Assembly (NCBI GenBank): GCA_045806105.1
Contig: JBJMJY010000009.1
Location: 1-40,424, forward strand
Direction of reading: 5' to 3'
From: AC-32 sp045806105
GTDB lineage: Bacteria; Actinomycetota; Thermoleophilia; Gaiellales; Gaiellaceae
DNA length: 40,424 nt
Shown here: positions 7,744 to 15,624 of the stretch, one piece after another
Numbering within the stretch: position 1 is the stretch's first letter
How the letters are laid out: each line of letters starts with the position of its first letter
Notes under the pieces: generated by a model
The model's input: only the letters and a program-made list of their open reading frames with translations
Database searches by the model: none
Told to the model about the DNA's origin: nothing
Position numbers and translations under genes: made by a program

Positions 7744-9558
7744 ATGAGCAGGTCAGCTCTGCTGGCTCTGGCAGGTTTCGTCGTGGTGGGCCTCGCCACC
7801 GTGATCCAGACGTCGGCCGCGGCTCCGCCCGAGCCGGACGACAGGGTCACGCCGGCGACGGCGTACGTGCGCCACGACGGAGGCACCGACCGGGCCATTC
7901 AGGAGTGTTCCAACACGTCGACGAGCACGGCGCCCGACGTGCCGGGCGACGGCGACAGCGACTCGAACGACGGCGGCGCGTTCCGCCAGGGCAACGAGCC
8001 CACGGTGGCGATCGACCCGACGAACCCGGATCTCGTGTTCGCCGCCTGGAACGACTACTGCGACACGGACCTCGGCGGAGGCTGGATGGGCATCGCGTTC
8101 TCGCGTAACAGTGGCGAGACCTGGACGCCGTCCAAGCTCCCCGGCTACCCGAGCGACACCTCGGCCGAGGGGATGGCCTCGCCGCTCCACGGCCGTCAGG
8201 CCGAGGCGGGCGACCCGCTGCTCGCGTTCGACAGCGAGGGCAGGCTCTTCGCCGGCGGAATCGCGTTCAACCGCGTCAACCCGCAGAACGGGGATGTGTG
8301 GGTCGCGAGCTACGCCGCGACGCCGCACCCCAGCGGCTACCCGAAGGACTACCTCCGCACCGTGGTGGTCGGACAGGGGACGCCGGCCCTGAACGGCATC
8401 TTCGAGGACAAGCCGTCCCTGGAGGTCGACCGTACGGGCGGCGAGTTCGACGGCAACGTCTACATCTGCTGGTCGCGCTTCGTCGGCTTCTCGGGGCGGA
8501 CCAAGATCTCGTTCGCCCGCTCGACCGATTCCGGACGGACGTTCTCGCGCCCGATCGAGTTGTCGTTCGGCAAGGACGTACAGGGCTGCGACATCGCGGT
8601 CGAAAGCGACGGCGACGTGTACGTGACGTGGGGAACCCGGAACACGCCCGCGGCGATCGACGCGGAGGGGCTGGCGATCGCCCGCTCCGACGACGGCGGC
8701 GCGAGCTTCGAACCCGCACATCAGATCGCGAGCTTCACGCGCTACTTCCCGTCCGACGGGACGCGTGACTGCGGCGACGGCGCGTTCCGCTGCCCGAGCG
8801 GCTTCGTGTTCTTCCGCGTGCCGCTCGAGCCGCGCGTCACCGCGGACCAGAGCGGGCTGCTGCCCGGCATCTACGCGACCTACAACGCCGTCGATCCGGC
8901 AACCGTCGTGCCGAGCACGTCGTCCTACAGCTCGGCCGGCGCGAACTCCGGCCTCGTCGGGCGCTCGGTCGTGTACGTGATCCGCTCGACCGACAACGGC
9001 CAGACGTGGTCCGCTCCGATCCCGGTCGACCCGGCCGGCGGCCGCGGCCACCAGTTCTTCCCGGACGTCGACGCGCTCGGCGGGAAGCTGGTGGCGATCT
9101 GGCAGGACAACCGCACGGACGACGCGTACAGCGTGCAGCTCCCGATCGGGGACACGCGCGACGCGCTCGGCCGGCCGGTCGCGTCGGGCACCGACGTCGT
9201 CGGCACCTACGCGTCCGTCTCCGACAACGGCACGTCGTTCACGCCGCTCGGCGAGATGTCGTCGGCGACGCACCAGCCGTCGTACGAGATGTTCGGCAAC
9301 CGCCAGATCCCGTTCCAGGGCGACTACAACTGGGTCGCGCTCGCGTTCGACGGCGCGACGTCGCTCTTCGGGTACATGGGCTGGACGGACAACCGCGACG
9401 TGCTCGCGGGGACGGACATCCGCGAGACCGACTACGTCGACGGCTTCGACGTGCACCAGTGCCGCACTCCGGCGGCTCCCGAGCCCGACAGGTGTCCGAA
9501 CGCGCACGGGCTCGACCAGAACATCTACGGCCAGTCGCTGACCCTGCCCGTCGGCTAA
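7744..9558 (+). CDS. secreted Asp-box (BNR/sialidase-like) beta-propeller protein
   Basis: This 604-residue exported protein begins with a signal peptide (SALLALAGFVVVGLATV, cleavage likely after TSAAA near residue 28). The rest is a predicted beta-propeller marked by Asp boxes of the S-x-D/N-x-G-x-x-W/F type: SRNSGETW (residue 120), STDSGRTF (260), SDDGGASF (315), STDNGQTW (415) and SDNGTSF (493). Such folds occur in sialidases, in other glycosidases and in non-enzymatic surface proteins. Sialidase catalytic residues (Arg triad, RIP motif) are not evident, so the activity is unknown. It is monocistronic, with its own promoter upstream and a strong terminator hairpin downstream. Confidence 0.85.
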   Translation: MSRSALLALAGFVVVGLATVIQTSAAAPPEPDDRVTPATAYVRHDGGTDRAIQECSNTSTSTAPDVPGDGDSDSNDGGAFRQGNEPTVAIDPTNPDLVFAAWNDYCDTDLGGGWMGIAFSRNSGETWTPSKLPGYPSDTSAEGMASPLHGRQAEAGDPLLAFDSEGRLFAGGIAFNRVNPQNGDVWVASYAATPHPSGYPKDYLRTVVVGQGTPALNGIFEDKPSLEVDRTGGEFDGNVYICWSRFVGFSGRTKISFARSTDSGRTFSRPIELSFGKDVQGCDIAVESDGDVYVTWGTRNTPAAIDAEGLAIARSDDGGASFEPAHQIASFTRYFPSDGTRDCGDGAFRCPSGFVFFRVPLEPRVTADQSGLLPGIYATYNAVDPATVVPSTSSYSSAGANSGLVGRSVVYVIRSTDNGQTWSAPIPVDPAGGRGHQFFPDVDALGGKLVAIWQDNRTDDAYSVQLPIGDTRDALGRPVASGTDVVGTYASVSDNGTSFTPLGEMSSATHQPSYEMFGNRQIPFQGDYNWVALAFDGATSLFGYMGWTDNRDVLAGTDIRETDYVDGFDVHQCRTPAAPEPDRCPNAHGLDQNIYGQSLTLPVG

Positions 9559-9568
9559 GGCCTGCCTC

Positions 9569-9602
9569 GACGGCCGCCCGTCTCTCGGGGCGGGCGGCCG
9601 TC
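9569..9602 (+). terminator. strong hairpin terminator after the Asp-box gene
   Basis: A perfect 12-bp GC-rich stem (9569-9580 with 9591-9602; arm GACGGCCGCCCG) has a 10-base loop and starts 10 bases after the stop codon. A short T-containing stretch follows. Confidence 0.65.
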
Positions 9603-9660
9603 ATTGGCCTACGGGACGCCGAGGCGTAGGATCGCCGGGACCCCACCGGAAGGAGCAGCC

Positions 9661-9972
9661 ATGTACGCACGGCTGATCTCGTTCTCGGGCGCCGACCCCG
9701 AGAAGCGCGAGTCCGCGATCGAGATGATCCGCGGCACGGTGATCCCGATGTTGCAGACCTACAACGGGTTCGCCGGCTACATCGCCCTCTACGACGAGGA
9801 CACCCGCAAGGCCAAGGCGATCATCCTCTGGAACAGCAAGGAAGCTGCGGAGACCGCGGAGGAGACGCTCGTGGAGCGCCGCGCGAAGATGACGGCGCAG
9901 GTTGGCCTGACGGTCGAGGCCGCCGACCTCTACGAGGCCACGGTCGTGGAGCTCGCAGGCGCCGCGGTGTAG
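9661..9972 (+). CDS. small ABM-like (dimeric alpha/beta barrel) protein
   Basis: This 103-residue protein looks like an antibiotic-biosynthesis-monooxygenase/ferredoxin-like fold. It has an N-terminal strand (MYARLISFSG), a helix, YNGFAGYIALYDEDTRKAKAIILWNSKEAAE in the middle (the usual G-F-x-G-Y...W-x-s pattern) and a C-terminal strand DLYEATVVEL. The function of such stand-alone modules is usually unknown. The ATG at 9661 has AAGGAG 7 bases upstream, which decides the start; a TAGGAT -10-like hexamer lies at about 9627. The next gene starts 21 bp downstream and is probably co-transcribed. Confidence 0.75.
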   Translation: MYARLISFSGADPEKRESAIEMIRGTVIPMLQTYNGFAGYIALYDEDTRKAKAIILWNSKEAAETAEETLVERRAKMTAQVGLTVEAADLYEATVVELAGAAV

Positions 9973-9993
9973 CGACGTTCCCGACGGGCCGCC

Positions 9994-10512
9994 GTGGCCG
10001 TCAAGCAGATCTCCCTCTCGCTCGGGCTCCCGTTCGGCCTCGGCAGCATGTCCGGGACCTGGGAGCCCGACGAGCAGGAGCAGAAGGCGGCCTGGGAGAT
10101 GTACGTCGAGCTGATCACGCGCACCTCGATCGAGCCCCAGGCCGCAGATGGCTCGCTGGGCGAGGCGCTTTCGTCGCTCTACACGCTCTTCGGGACGACG
10201 CGCGAGATCCTGCGCAAGTACGGACCGGCAGTGGCGAAGCCGAAGGGAGGCGATCTTTCGTTCGGCCTGATCGCGGTGACCGTCCTGAACAAGGTGCTGA
10301 GGCCGCTGCTCACGCGCTGGCACCCTGAGCTCGCGGACTACGAGTCCCGCAGGCCGCCGGAGGTCTCGCCGATCGCCCACGAGCGTGCCTGGCCCCGCTC
10401 CGCCGAGCTGCGCGCAGCCTTGAACGAGGTCCGGGGTTCCCTGCGCACCTATGCCGGCTACCTCGCCGAGGTGGCGGACGTGCCGCCGCTCGCCGACGAA
10501 GGCCGCGCCTAG
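9994..10512 (+). CDS. helical protein of unknown function, convergent with the TIR gene
   Basis: This 172-residue soluble protein has no family I can name with confidence. It is predicted mostly helical: TWEPDEQEQKAAWEMYVELITR, then a central LGEALSSLYTLFGTTREILRKYG helix pair, VTVLNKVLRPLLTRWHPELADYE and a C-terminal SAELRAALNEVRGSLRTYAGYLAEV. From memory, similar sequences recur in actinobacteria, but I cannot attach a function. The GTG start lies 21 bp after the ABM-like gene, so they likely share a transcript. Its stop codon overlaps the 3' end of the TIR/beta-helix gene's last reading frame by 4 bp, a very tight convergent arrangement that may reflect a functional pairing. Confidence 0.7.
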   Translation: MAVKQISLSLGLPFGLGSMSGTWEPDEQEQKAAWEMYVELITRTSIEPQAADGSLGEALSSLYTLFGTTREILRKYGPAVAKPKGGDLSFGLIAVTVLNKVLRPLLTRWHPELADYESRRPPEVSPIAHERAWPRSAELRAALNEVRGSLRTYAGYLAEVADVPPLADEGRA

Positions 10513-10857
10513 GCGCCGTTCAGCTGCATGTAGTAGTCGACCACGGCCAGGTCGGCCGCCTCGATCGGCCCGCGGAAGTTGTCGCTCAGCGTGTTGCCGC
10601 TGATCGCGATCACCTGGCCGTCCCCGCCGAGCGCGATCCCGGCGCCGACGTTGAGCGTGATCAGGTTGCCCTCTACGACCGGGTTGCAGCCGAGGCCGAT
10701 CACGATGCCGGTGCCGAGGTTCCGGAACACCTGGTTATCGCGGATCTTGCCGAGGCCGCCGTCGACCACGACGATCCCGTTCTGCGGTTGATCGTGGATG
10801 CGGTTCAGGGAGAGCGTCGGGTCGGCCCCCGCCTGGATCCAGACCCCGCCCGGCCCG
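10509..10857 (-). pseudogene. displaced C-terminal end of the TIR/beta-helix protein (after a 1-base frameshift)
   Basis: On the minus strand the beta-helix repeat pattern continues without a gap in another frame: GVWIQAGADPTLSLNRIHDQ, then NQVFRNLGTGIVIG, NLITLNVGAGIAL and NTLSDNFRG, ending in DYYMQLNGA and a stop at 10509. Removing one C from the CCC at 10849-10851 joins both frames exactly (…GNARAGGVWIQ…) and would give a protein of about 914 residues. This is either a sequencing error, a true inactivating indel, or a rare programmed shift in a G-rich stretch. Confidence 0.8.
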
Positions 10858-12140
10858 CGCGTTGCCGTAGATCTCGTTCTCCGAGATCTCCCCGGCCCCA
10901 CCCTGGTTGACGTAGATGCCCGTGTCGCCGCCGTCGTGGATCGCGTTCGCGCGCACCACCGGTGCGCCGCCCGCCTGGATCGAGACGCCGTCGGACTCGT
11001 TCGAGAAGAGGTCGTTCTCCTCGATCGTCCCGCGCCCGCCCTCGCCGACGAAGACGCCTGGCCCGTGGCTCGCGAAGACGCGGTTCCGCGCAAGCATCGG
11101 GTCGCCGTCGAGGGTGATGCTGACGCCCGCTCCCGCATTTCCCTGGATGACGTTGCCCTCGGCGCGGCCCAGGCCGCCGCTCGTGACGATCACCCCGGGG
11201 CCGCCGTTGTCGCGCAGCTCGTTGGAGAGGAAGGTCGGGTCGCCGTTGCTCTCCACCCAGACACCGCCGGCGGCATTGGCGTAGATCTCGTTCTCCTCCA
11301 CTGTGCCGAGACCGCCCTCGATCACGAACACGCCGACGTTCTGGCCGTCGTGGATCTGGTTCCGGCGCAGCACCGGGTCGGCGCCGCCGCTGACGATCAC
11401 GCCTGCGCCCTCGTTGCCGTCGATCTCGTTCTGCTCGAGGGTCGCCGCGCCGCCCTCGCCTACGAAGACGCCTGCGTGCCTGCCGTCGTGCAGGTGGTTC
11501 TCGCGCAGGGTCGCGGAGCCGCCGGAGTGGATCGACACGCCCGGCCCGTCGTTCGCCCAGATGTCGTTGACCTGAAGTGATGCCTCGCCAGAGTCGCGGA
11601 CGATCACGCCGCCCTCGGGGTTGTCGTGGACCTGGTTGCGCACGAGCACGGGCGAGGCGCCGGTCGTGATCCACATGCCGCCCGTAGCGTTGCCGTAGAG
11701 CTCGTTCTCCTCATAGGTGCCCCTGCCGTCGTCGTGGACGTAGATGCCGGTGTCGTCGCCGTCGCTGATCCGGTTGCGCCGCACGACGGGGTTCGCCTCG
11801 TTGTCGACGCCGATGCCGACGGCGTCGTTGGCGACGATCTCGTTCTCCTCGAAGAACCCCTCGGCGCCTTCCGAGATCGCGATGCCCGCGTCCTCGCCGT
11901 CGTGGATCCGGTTCCGGCGGACCACCGGCGTGCAGGCCTCGGCGGCGATCCCGGGGCCGCCGTTCTCGAAGATCTCGTTCGCCTCGACCCGCGGCGACCC
12001 GTGCCCGGCGACGTAGATGCCGGCATCCGCGCAGCCGTGGACGCGGTTCCCCCAGATGGTCGGGCTGCCGGTGCTGACGGCGGCGATCCCGGGCACGGGC
12101 GCGCCGGTGATCTCGTTGTCCTCGTAGCGCCCCTGCGCGT
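10575..12140 (-). repeat. tandem beta-helix coil repeats (about 69 bp each, in pairs of about 138 bp)
   Basis: About 23 coils are encoded, each marked by an asparagine-ladder motif alternating between an N-E-I-Y-x-N type and an N-R-I-H-D-G type. At the protein level the super-repeat is therefore about 46 residues. The repeats are diverged rather than recent copies. Confidence 0.8.
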
Positions 12141-13254
12141 CGCCGACGATCTCGATGCCGTTGCCGCCCCCGCGGATCAGGGTGCCGCGGACCTGCGGGT
12201 CGGCGGCGCCGGAGACGACGAGGCAGCTACCGCCCGCGCTCTCGAGCTCGCAGCCCTCGACGACGGTGCGGCCCGCCTGGATCTCCACAGCCGCAGCCTC
12301 GCCGTCCGCCGTCTGGCGGACGACGAGGTTCGCCAGGCCGCCGGCCGGCCCCTTGAAGGCGATCGCCGTCTCGCCGGCCGACTCGATCACAGCGTCGCGC
12401 TCGCCCTCTCCGCGCAGGTGGAGGGTCTTCTCGACCATGACGCCGCCCTCGTGGAGGCCCGGCCGCAACACGAGCTCACTGCCCTCGGCCGCCCCGGCGA
12501 TCGCCTCGGCGAGCGAGGCGTAGTCGCCGCCTGCGCCGACGACGACCGTCCCCACGCCACCGGGAACCTCGACCTCGGGCTCGACCGGCGAGACCTCGGG
12601 CTTGGCCTCGGCCTCGGCGCCGACCGCGCCGACCGCTTGCCCCGCAGCCTCTGCCTTGCCGTTCGAGCCCGAGGGCGCCGGCCGCGGCGGCGACTCGGCG
12701 ACCTCGACCTCCACGGTGGCTCCCTCCTCGAGCCGCTTCAGCGTCTCGAGCAGCCGCTGGGCGAGGTTCTCGATCAGCTGCTCGCGCTTGCCCGCCTTGT
12801 TGCGCATCTTGTCGCGCATGGCGCGGAGGTCGACGAGCTGGTGGTTCGACAGCGCCACGACGAGCGGGTCGCCCTCGTCCTGCAGCCGCTCGAAGTCCTC
12901 GCTCTCGATGAAGTAGATCGGCAGGATCAGGTCGTCGCGGCCGATGCTCTGCTCGTGCTCGAGGAACCACTCGAGCTCCTGGCGGCACCACTCCCGGCGG
13001 AAGTAGCGGGCGGTGATAATCGGCATGAAGACCTTGACCTCGCGGACGGAGTCCTCGATCCGGCGCCGCCAGTTCTCGCCCCAGCCGATGTCCTCGGTGT
13101 CGAGGAAGAACTCGATGTCCCCGCCGAAGAGCGAGACCTTCGACTGCAGCTCGGCGTGGAACCACTTCGTGATTCGGCAACGGTCGTTCTGGTTGTCCTG
13201 GCGGACGTAGCTCAGGAAGACCCCGGCTCCGCCGTTCGTCTCTTCAGCGGCCAT
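10735..13254 (-). CDS. TIR-domain protein with long right-handed beta-helix (frameshifted near the 3' end)
   Basis: As sequenced this frame gives 839 residues. Residues 9-175 form a TIR domain: GVFLSYVRQDNQ (strand A/box 1), DIEFFLDTEDIGWGENWRRRIEDSV, VKVFMPIITARYFRREWC and RQELEWFLEHE, where E93 matches the glutamate that is catalytic in NAD-consuming TIRs. An Ala/Pro/Glu-rich linker (about 176-233) leads to a parallel beta-helix starting with VGAGGDYASLAEAI and continuing as about 23 coils with N-x-I ladders. There is no signal peptide, so it should be cytoplasmic. Bacterial TIRs usually act in anti-phage or conflict signalling; the helix may be the sensor or oligomerisation scaffold (inference). 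The final 43 residues of this frame are artefactual after a 1-base shift. It lies 27 bp after a PPC-like gene. Confidence 0.88.
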   Translation of the reverse strand: MAAEETNGGAGVFLSYVRQDNQNDRCRITKWFHAELQSKVSLFGGDIEFFLDTEDIGWGENWRRRIEDSVREVKVFMPIITARYFRREWCRQELEWFLEHEQSIGRDDLILPIYFIESEDFERLQDEGDPLVVALSNHQLVDLRAMRDKMRNKAGKREQLIENLAQRLLETLKRLEEGATVEVEVAESPPRPAPSGSNGKAEAAGQAVGAVGAEAEAKPEVSPVEPEVEVPGGVGTVVVGAGGDYASLAEAIAGAAEGSELVLRPGLHEGGVMVEKTLHLRGEGERDAVIESAGETAIAFKGPAGGLANLVVRQTADGEAAAVEIQAGRTVVEGCELESAGGSCLVVSGAADPQVRGTLIRGGGNGIEIVGDAQGRYEDNEITGAPVPGIAAVSTGSPTIWGNRVHGCADAGIYVAGHGSPRVEANEIFENGGPGIAAEACTPVVRRNRIHDGEDAGIAISEGAEGFFEENEIVANDAVGIGVDNEANPVVRRNRISDGDDTGIYVHDDGRGTYEENELYGNATGGMWITTGASPVLVRNQVHDNPEGGVIVRDSGEASLQVNDIWANDGPGVSIHSGGSATLRENHLHDGRHAGVFVGEGGAATLEQNEIDGNEGAGVIVSGGADPVLRRNQIHDGQNVGVFVIEGGLGTVEENEIYANAAGGVWVESNGDPTFLSNELRDNGGPGVIVTSGGLGRAEGNVIQGNAGAGVSITLDGDPMLARNRVFASHGPGVFVGEGGRGTIEENDLFSNESDGVSIQAGGAPVVRANAIHDGGDTGIYVNQGGAGEISENEIYGNARAGRGLDPGGGRPDALPEPHPRSTAERDRRGRRRPRQDPR

Positions 13255-13281
13255 CGCGCACCCCTTCGCCCGGCGGTGGGG

Positions 13282-13563
13282 CTAGTCCATGACCTGGATC
13301 CGGTATCCCGAGATCCCGCGCACGGAGTTGATGACCAGCCGGAACGGCCCGGTCCAGCGCGGCGTGATCGCGCAGTACGCGTCCGGCGCGGTCGAGATGT
13401 CCTCCGTGATCATGTTCCCGTTCTCGTCGTACACGTGGAGGTCGAAGTCGACCCCCGGCTCGAACGGCTGGACGGCCACCGAGTACGTATGCCCGCCCTG
13501 CAGGACGACGTCGAAGAACTCAGATCCGCCCGGCCCGATGACTCCGTTTCCGACCAAACCCAT
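13282..13563 (-). CDS. small PPC-like beta-sandwich protein
   Basis: This 93-residue protein resembles the pre-peptidase C-terminal (PPC) jelly-roll domain: GGSEFFDVVLQGGHTYSVAV, then PGVDFDLHVYDENGNMI (the D-F-D-L-x-V-Y signature), a middle segment with YCAITPRWTGPF, and the closing strands FRLVINSVRGISGYRIQV. PPC domains normally sit at the end of secreted proteases, but this one stands alone and has no signal peptide. The ATG at 13563 has GAGAGAGGG upstream at a good distance; the GTG at 13572 is too close to that site. It is the first gene of an apparent two-gene operon with the TIR/beta-helix gene. The partnership is inferred from the 27-bp spacing only. Confidence 0.72.
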   Translation of the reverse strand: MGLVGNGVIGPGGSEFFDVVLQGGHTYSVAVQPFEPGVDFDLHVYDENGNMITEDISTAPDAYCAITPRWTGPFRLVINSVRGISGYRIQVMD

Positions 13564-13759
13564 GCCTACCACCCTCTCTCACGGTCGTGCGTGCCCGCCG
13601 GCGCCGAGCCGGTAGGCCGCGTCTACTGTCGGGAGGGACCGCCGAGTTCGCCGCCGACCCGCGGTCGGCGCTCGCGATGCGCCGCAGGAGATTGCTGTGC
13701 CCATCAGCGCTGCACCTCCCGCCGACCACGATACGACTGTTACGAGCGAATGGGAAGGG

Positions 13760-14911
13760 TCAGCCGCGCCGCGCCTGCTCGAATGCGTTCGCGAGCCGCT
13801 CGAGCCCGAGCTCAAGGGTCTCGTCGCTGACGGCGAGGCTGAGCCGCGCGTGGCCGACGCCGCTCGGGCCGAAGCCTTCGCCGGGCGCGAGCACGAGGCG
13901 GTGCTCGGCGAGCAGGTTCTCGAAGGTGACGCCCTCGGGCAGCTTGAGCCAGACGTAGAACGTGCCCTCGCAGGTGATCGGCCCGAGCAGCGGCTCGAGC
14001 ACCTCGAGCACGCGGTCGCGTCGGCGCTGGTAGGTGTCGCGCCGTTCGGCGACCGAGTCCTGCGGCCCGGTCAGCGCCGCGATGCAGGCCTCCTGGATCG
14101 GCCGGAAGATCCCGACGCGGCAGTGGTCGTTGAGCAGGTTGATCCGCTCGACGATCTCCGCGTTGCCGACGACGAACCCGACCCGCCAGCCCGCCATGCC
14201 GTAGGACTTGGACATCGAGAACATCTCTACCCCGAGCTCCTTCGCGCCCGGGGTGGCGAGGAAGCTGCGAGGCTCGCGCCCGTCAAAGACGAGGTCGCCG
14301 TAGGCAAAGTCGTGCACGACGGCGGCACGGGTCATCTCCGCGTAGGCGACCGCCTCCTCGAACGCCCCATCAGGCACCGCGACGGCAGCGGGGTTGGACG
14401 GGTAGTTCAGGTAGACGGCGGCGACGCCCTCGGCCGGCGCCTGGGTGAAGTCTGGCGGCCACCCGTTCCCGGGATCGAGCGGCACGTAAGAGATGTCCGC
14501 CCCTGCGAGCGCAGGCCCAGACGGGTAGTCCGGGTAGTAGGGATCGGGCAGCACAACGGTCTGCCCCTCCTCGGCGAGCGCGAGGCAGAGCTCGACGATC
14601 GCCGTCTTCGTCCCGGGCACCACCGCCACCTCGGCGTTCGGGTTGAGTTCGACGCCGTAAGCCGAGCCGTACCGCTCGGCCAGTGCGACCCGCAGCTCGG
14701 GCAGCCCGCGAAAGGGCGCGTATCCGTGCACATCGTCCCGCCGAGCCGTCTTCGCCAGCGCCTCGACCACGTGAGGCGGCGGTCCGGTCTCAGGGTTCCC
14801 GCGCCCAAGATCGACGAGCAGGTCGCCCTCGCCTGAGGTCGCACGGGAGACGCTTCTGAGGAGGGCGCCGAAGTACTGCTCGGGGAGCCGGGTCAGCCGC
14901 TCCGTTCTCAC
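13760..14911 (-). CDS. class I/II pyridoxal-phosphate aminotransferase
   Basis: This 383-residue fold-type I aminotransferase resembles the DapC/LL-DAP aminotransferase and aspartate aminotransferase groups. The N-terminal GRGNPETGPPPHVVEAL and YAPFRGLPELRVALAERY segments are typical, as are the cofactor-contacting YLNYPSNPAA and DFAYGD, the PLP-binding lysine in SMSKSYGMAGWRVGF (K235), and the C-terminal GEGFGPSGVGHARLSLA, which holds the substrate-carboxylate arginine. Succinyldiaminopimelate or another amino acid could be the substrate; sequence alone does not decide. It stands alone on the minus strand, 196 bp upstream of the PPC/TIR pair, and a co-transcript with that pair is not obvious. 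Confidence 0.88.
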   Translation of the reverse strand: MRTERLTRLPEQYFGALLRSVSRATSGEGDLLVDLGRGNPETGPPPHVVEALAKTARRDDVHGYAPFRGLPELRVALAERYGSAYGVELNPNAEVAVVPGTKTAIVELCLALAEEGQTVVLPDPYYPDYPSGPALAGADISYVPLDPGNGWPPDFTQAPAEGVAAVYLNYPSNPAAVAVPDGAFEEAVAYAEMTRAAVVHDFAYGDLVFDGREPRSFLATPGAKELGVEMFSMSKSYGMAGWRVGFVVGNAEIVERINLLNDHCRVGIFRPIQEACIAALTGPQDSVAERRDTYQRRRDRVLEVLEPLLGPITCEGTFYVWLKLPEGVTFENLLAEHRLVLAPGEGFGPSGVGHARLSLAVSDETLELGLERLANAFEQARRG

Positions 14912-15418
14912 GGCCTTCAGGCGAGCTCCGGAAAGGCCAACCCGATCAGGCGCCTTGGTTCACGAGCGCTGTCGAGGTCGAACTGATACGTCTGCGTGGT
15001 GCCTGAAGTCTTGCGGCATCGTGTGTCGGTTGGGTGCAACTTGCTGGCATGGATGTTTGCTTGTCGAACCCACTCACACGTGCCATCGAGCCTCCTAAGA
15101 ATCGACGCCGTCCACGTTCGTCGCTGACAGGTGGTGAGAGGTGACCATAAGCCAGGTGGGCGAAGGGCTTGCTTATCTCACGCCTTGAGGCAAGGGCGCG
15201 GTCGGCCCGACTGCCCCAATTTTCGCAACAACCATGACGACACCGAGTGAAGCAACGCAGTCAACCGTAGAAGGGTGATGGATCAACCAGCACCGTTTGC
15301 CCGATACTCCGCCTGCAACCGAGAGCGCGCCCCGATGCGGCGGGGGCGACCTCGGAGACACGAAGGGCCTCCATGCGGCGGGGCCTGACGACTTACTGCG
15401 GCTCTCTCACGGGAGACT

Positions 15419-15449
15419 GGAAACGGGGCCGGGCGGCGGCCCCGTTTCC
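15419..15449. terminator. 12-bp perfect hairpin
   Basis: GGAAACGGGGCC pairs perfectly with GGCCCCGTTTCC around a 7-base loop. A moderately T-rich TGTTGTCTTG follows on the plus strand. It may be a terminator or a structural element of a small RNA. Confidence 0.5.
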
Positions 15450-15564
15450 TGTTGTCTTGAGATATCCCCCTTCGTGGGGAGGCACGGCGGGCCGAGCCGT
15501 CGCAGGATGGGTCTGCGCCAACCGGCCGCCTGGGCCGCAGAGACGGACGGGAAGCGCAAAGCAC

Positions 15565-15592
15565 AGGGCGGCCGACGGGCCGCCCTTTCTTT
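15565..15592 (+). terminator. Rho-independent terminator
   Basis: AGGGCGGCC (15565-15573) pairs perfectly with GGCCGCCCT (15578-15586) around GACG and is followed by TTCTTTTT. This is the best intrinsic terminator in the window and is oriented for plus-strand transcripts. Confidence 0.75.
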
Positions 15593-15624
15593 TTGCCGTC
15601 GCGCTCGCAGCGTAGGGTGGAGGC

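Larger units (their letters stand above)
15290..15595 (+). ncRNA. candidate small non-coding RNA ending at a Rho-independent terminator
   Basis: A canonical plus-strand terminator at 15565-15592 has no protein gene upstream on that strand for over 5 kb, which implies that some non-coding transcript ends here. Upstream are a perfect 12-bp hairpin at 15419-15449 and a smaller hairpin with a TTCG loop near 15465-15480. The 5' end is not determinable and no known RNA family is matched. Confidence 0.25.
14912..15624. other. gene-poor region of lower GC with hairpins
   Basis: About 710 bp carry no convincing protein gene on either strand. The left half (14912-15300) is visibly less GC-rich than the flanks and shows no homology I can recognise. 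The right half holds similar short segments (GATGCGGCGGGGGC near 15333 and CATGCGGCGGGGCC near 15372) and two strong hairpins. No tRNA T-loop, tmRNA, RNase P or SRP signature was seen. Confidence 0.5.

Noticed and set aside
10575..12140. Recent satellite or mobile repeat
   Set aside because: The ~69-bp periodicity is explained by beta-helix coils of the encoded protein; coils are diverged.
15173..15361. 62-codon minus-strand frame in the gene-poor region
   Set aside because: It has no ribosome-binding site, no recognisable motif and mixed codon use; chance frame is more likely.
14912..15624. tRNA, tmRNA, RNase P or SRP RNA gene
   Set aside because: No T-loop (GTTCGANNC with paired arms), tag-peptide frame, RNase P core or SRP GGAAG tetraloop signature was seen.
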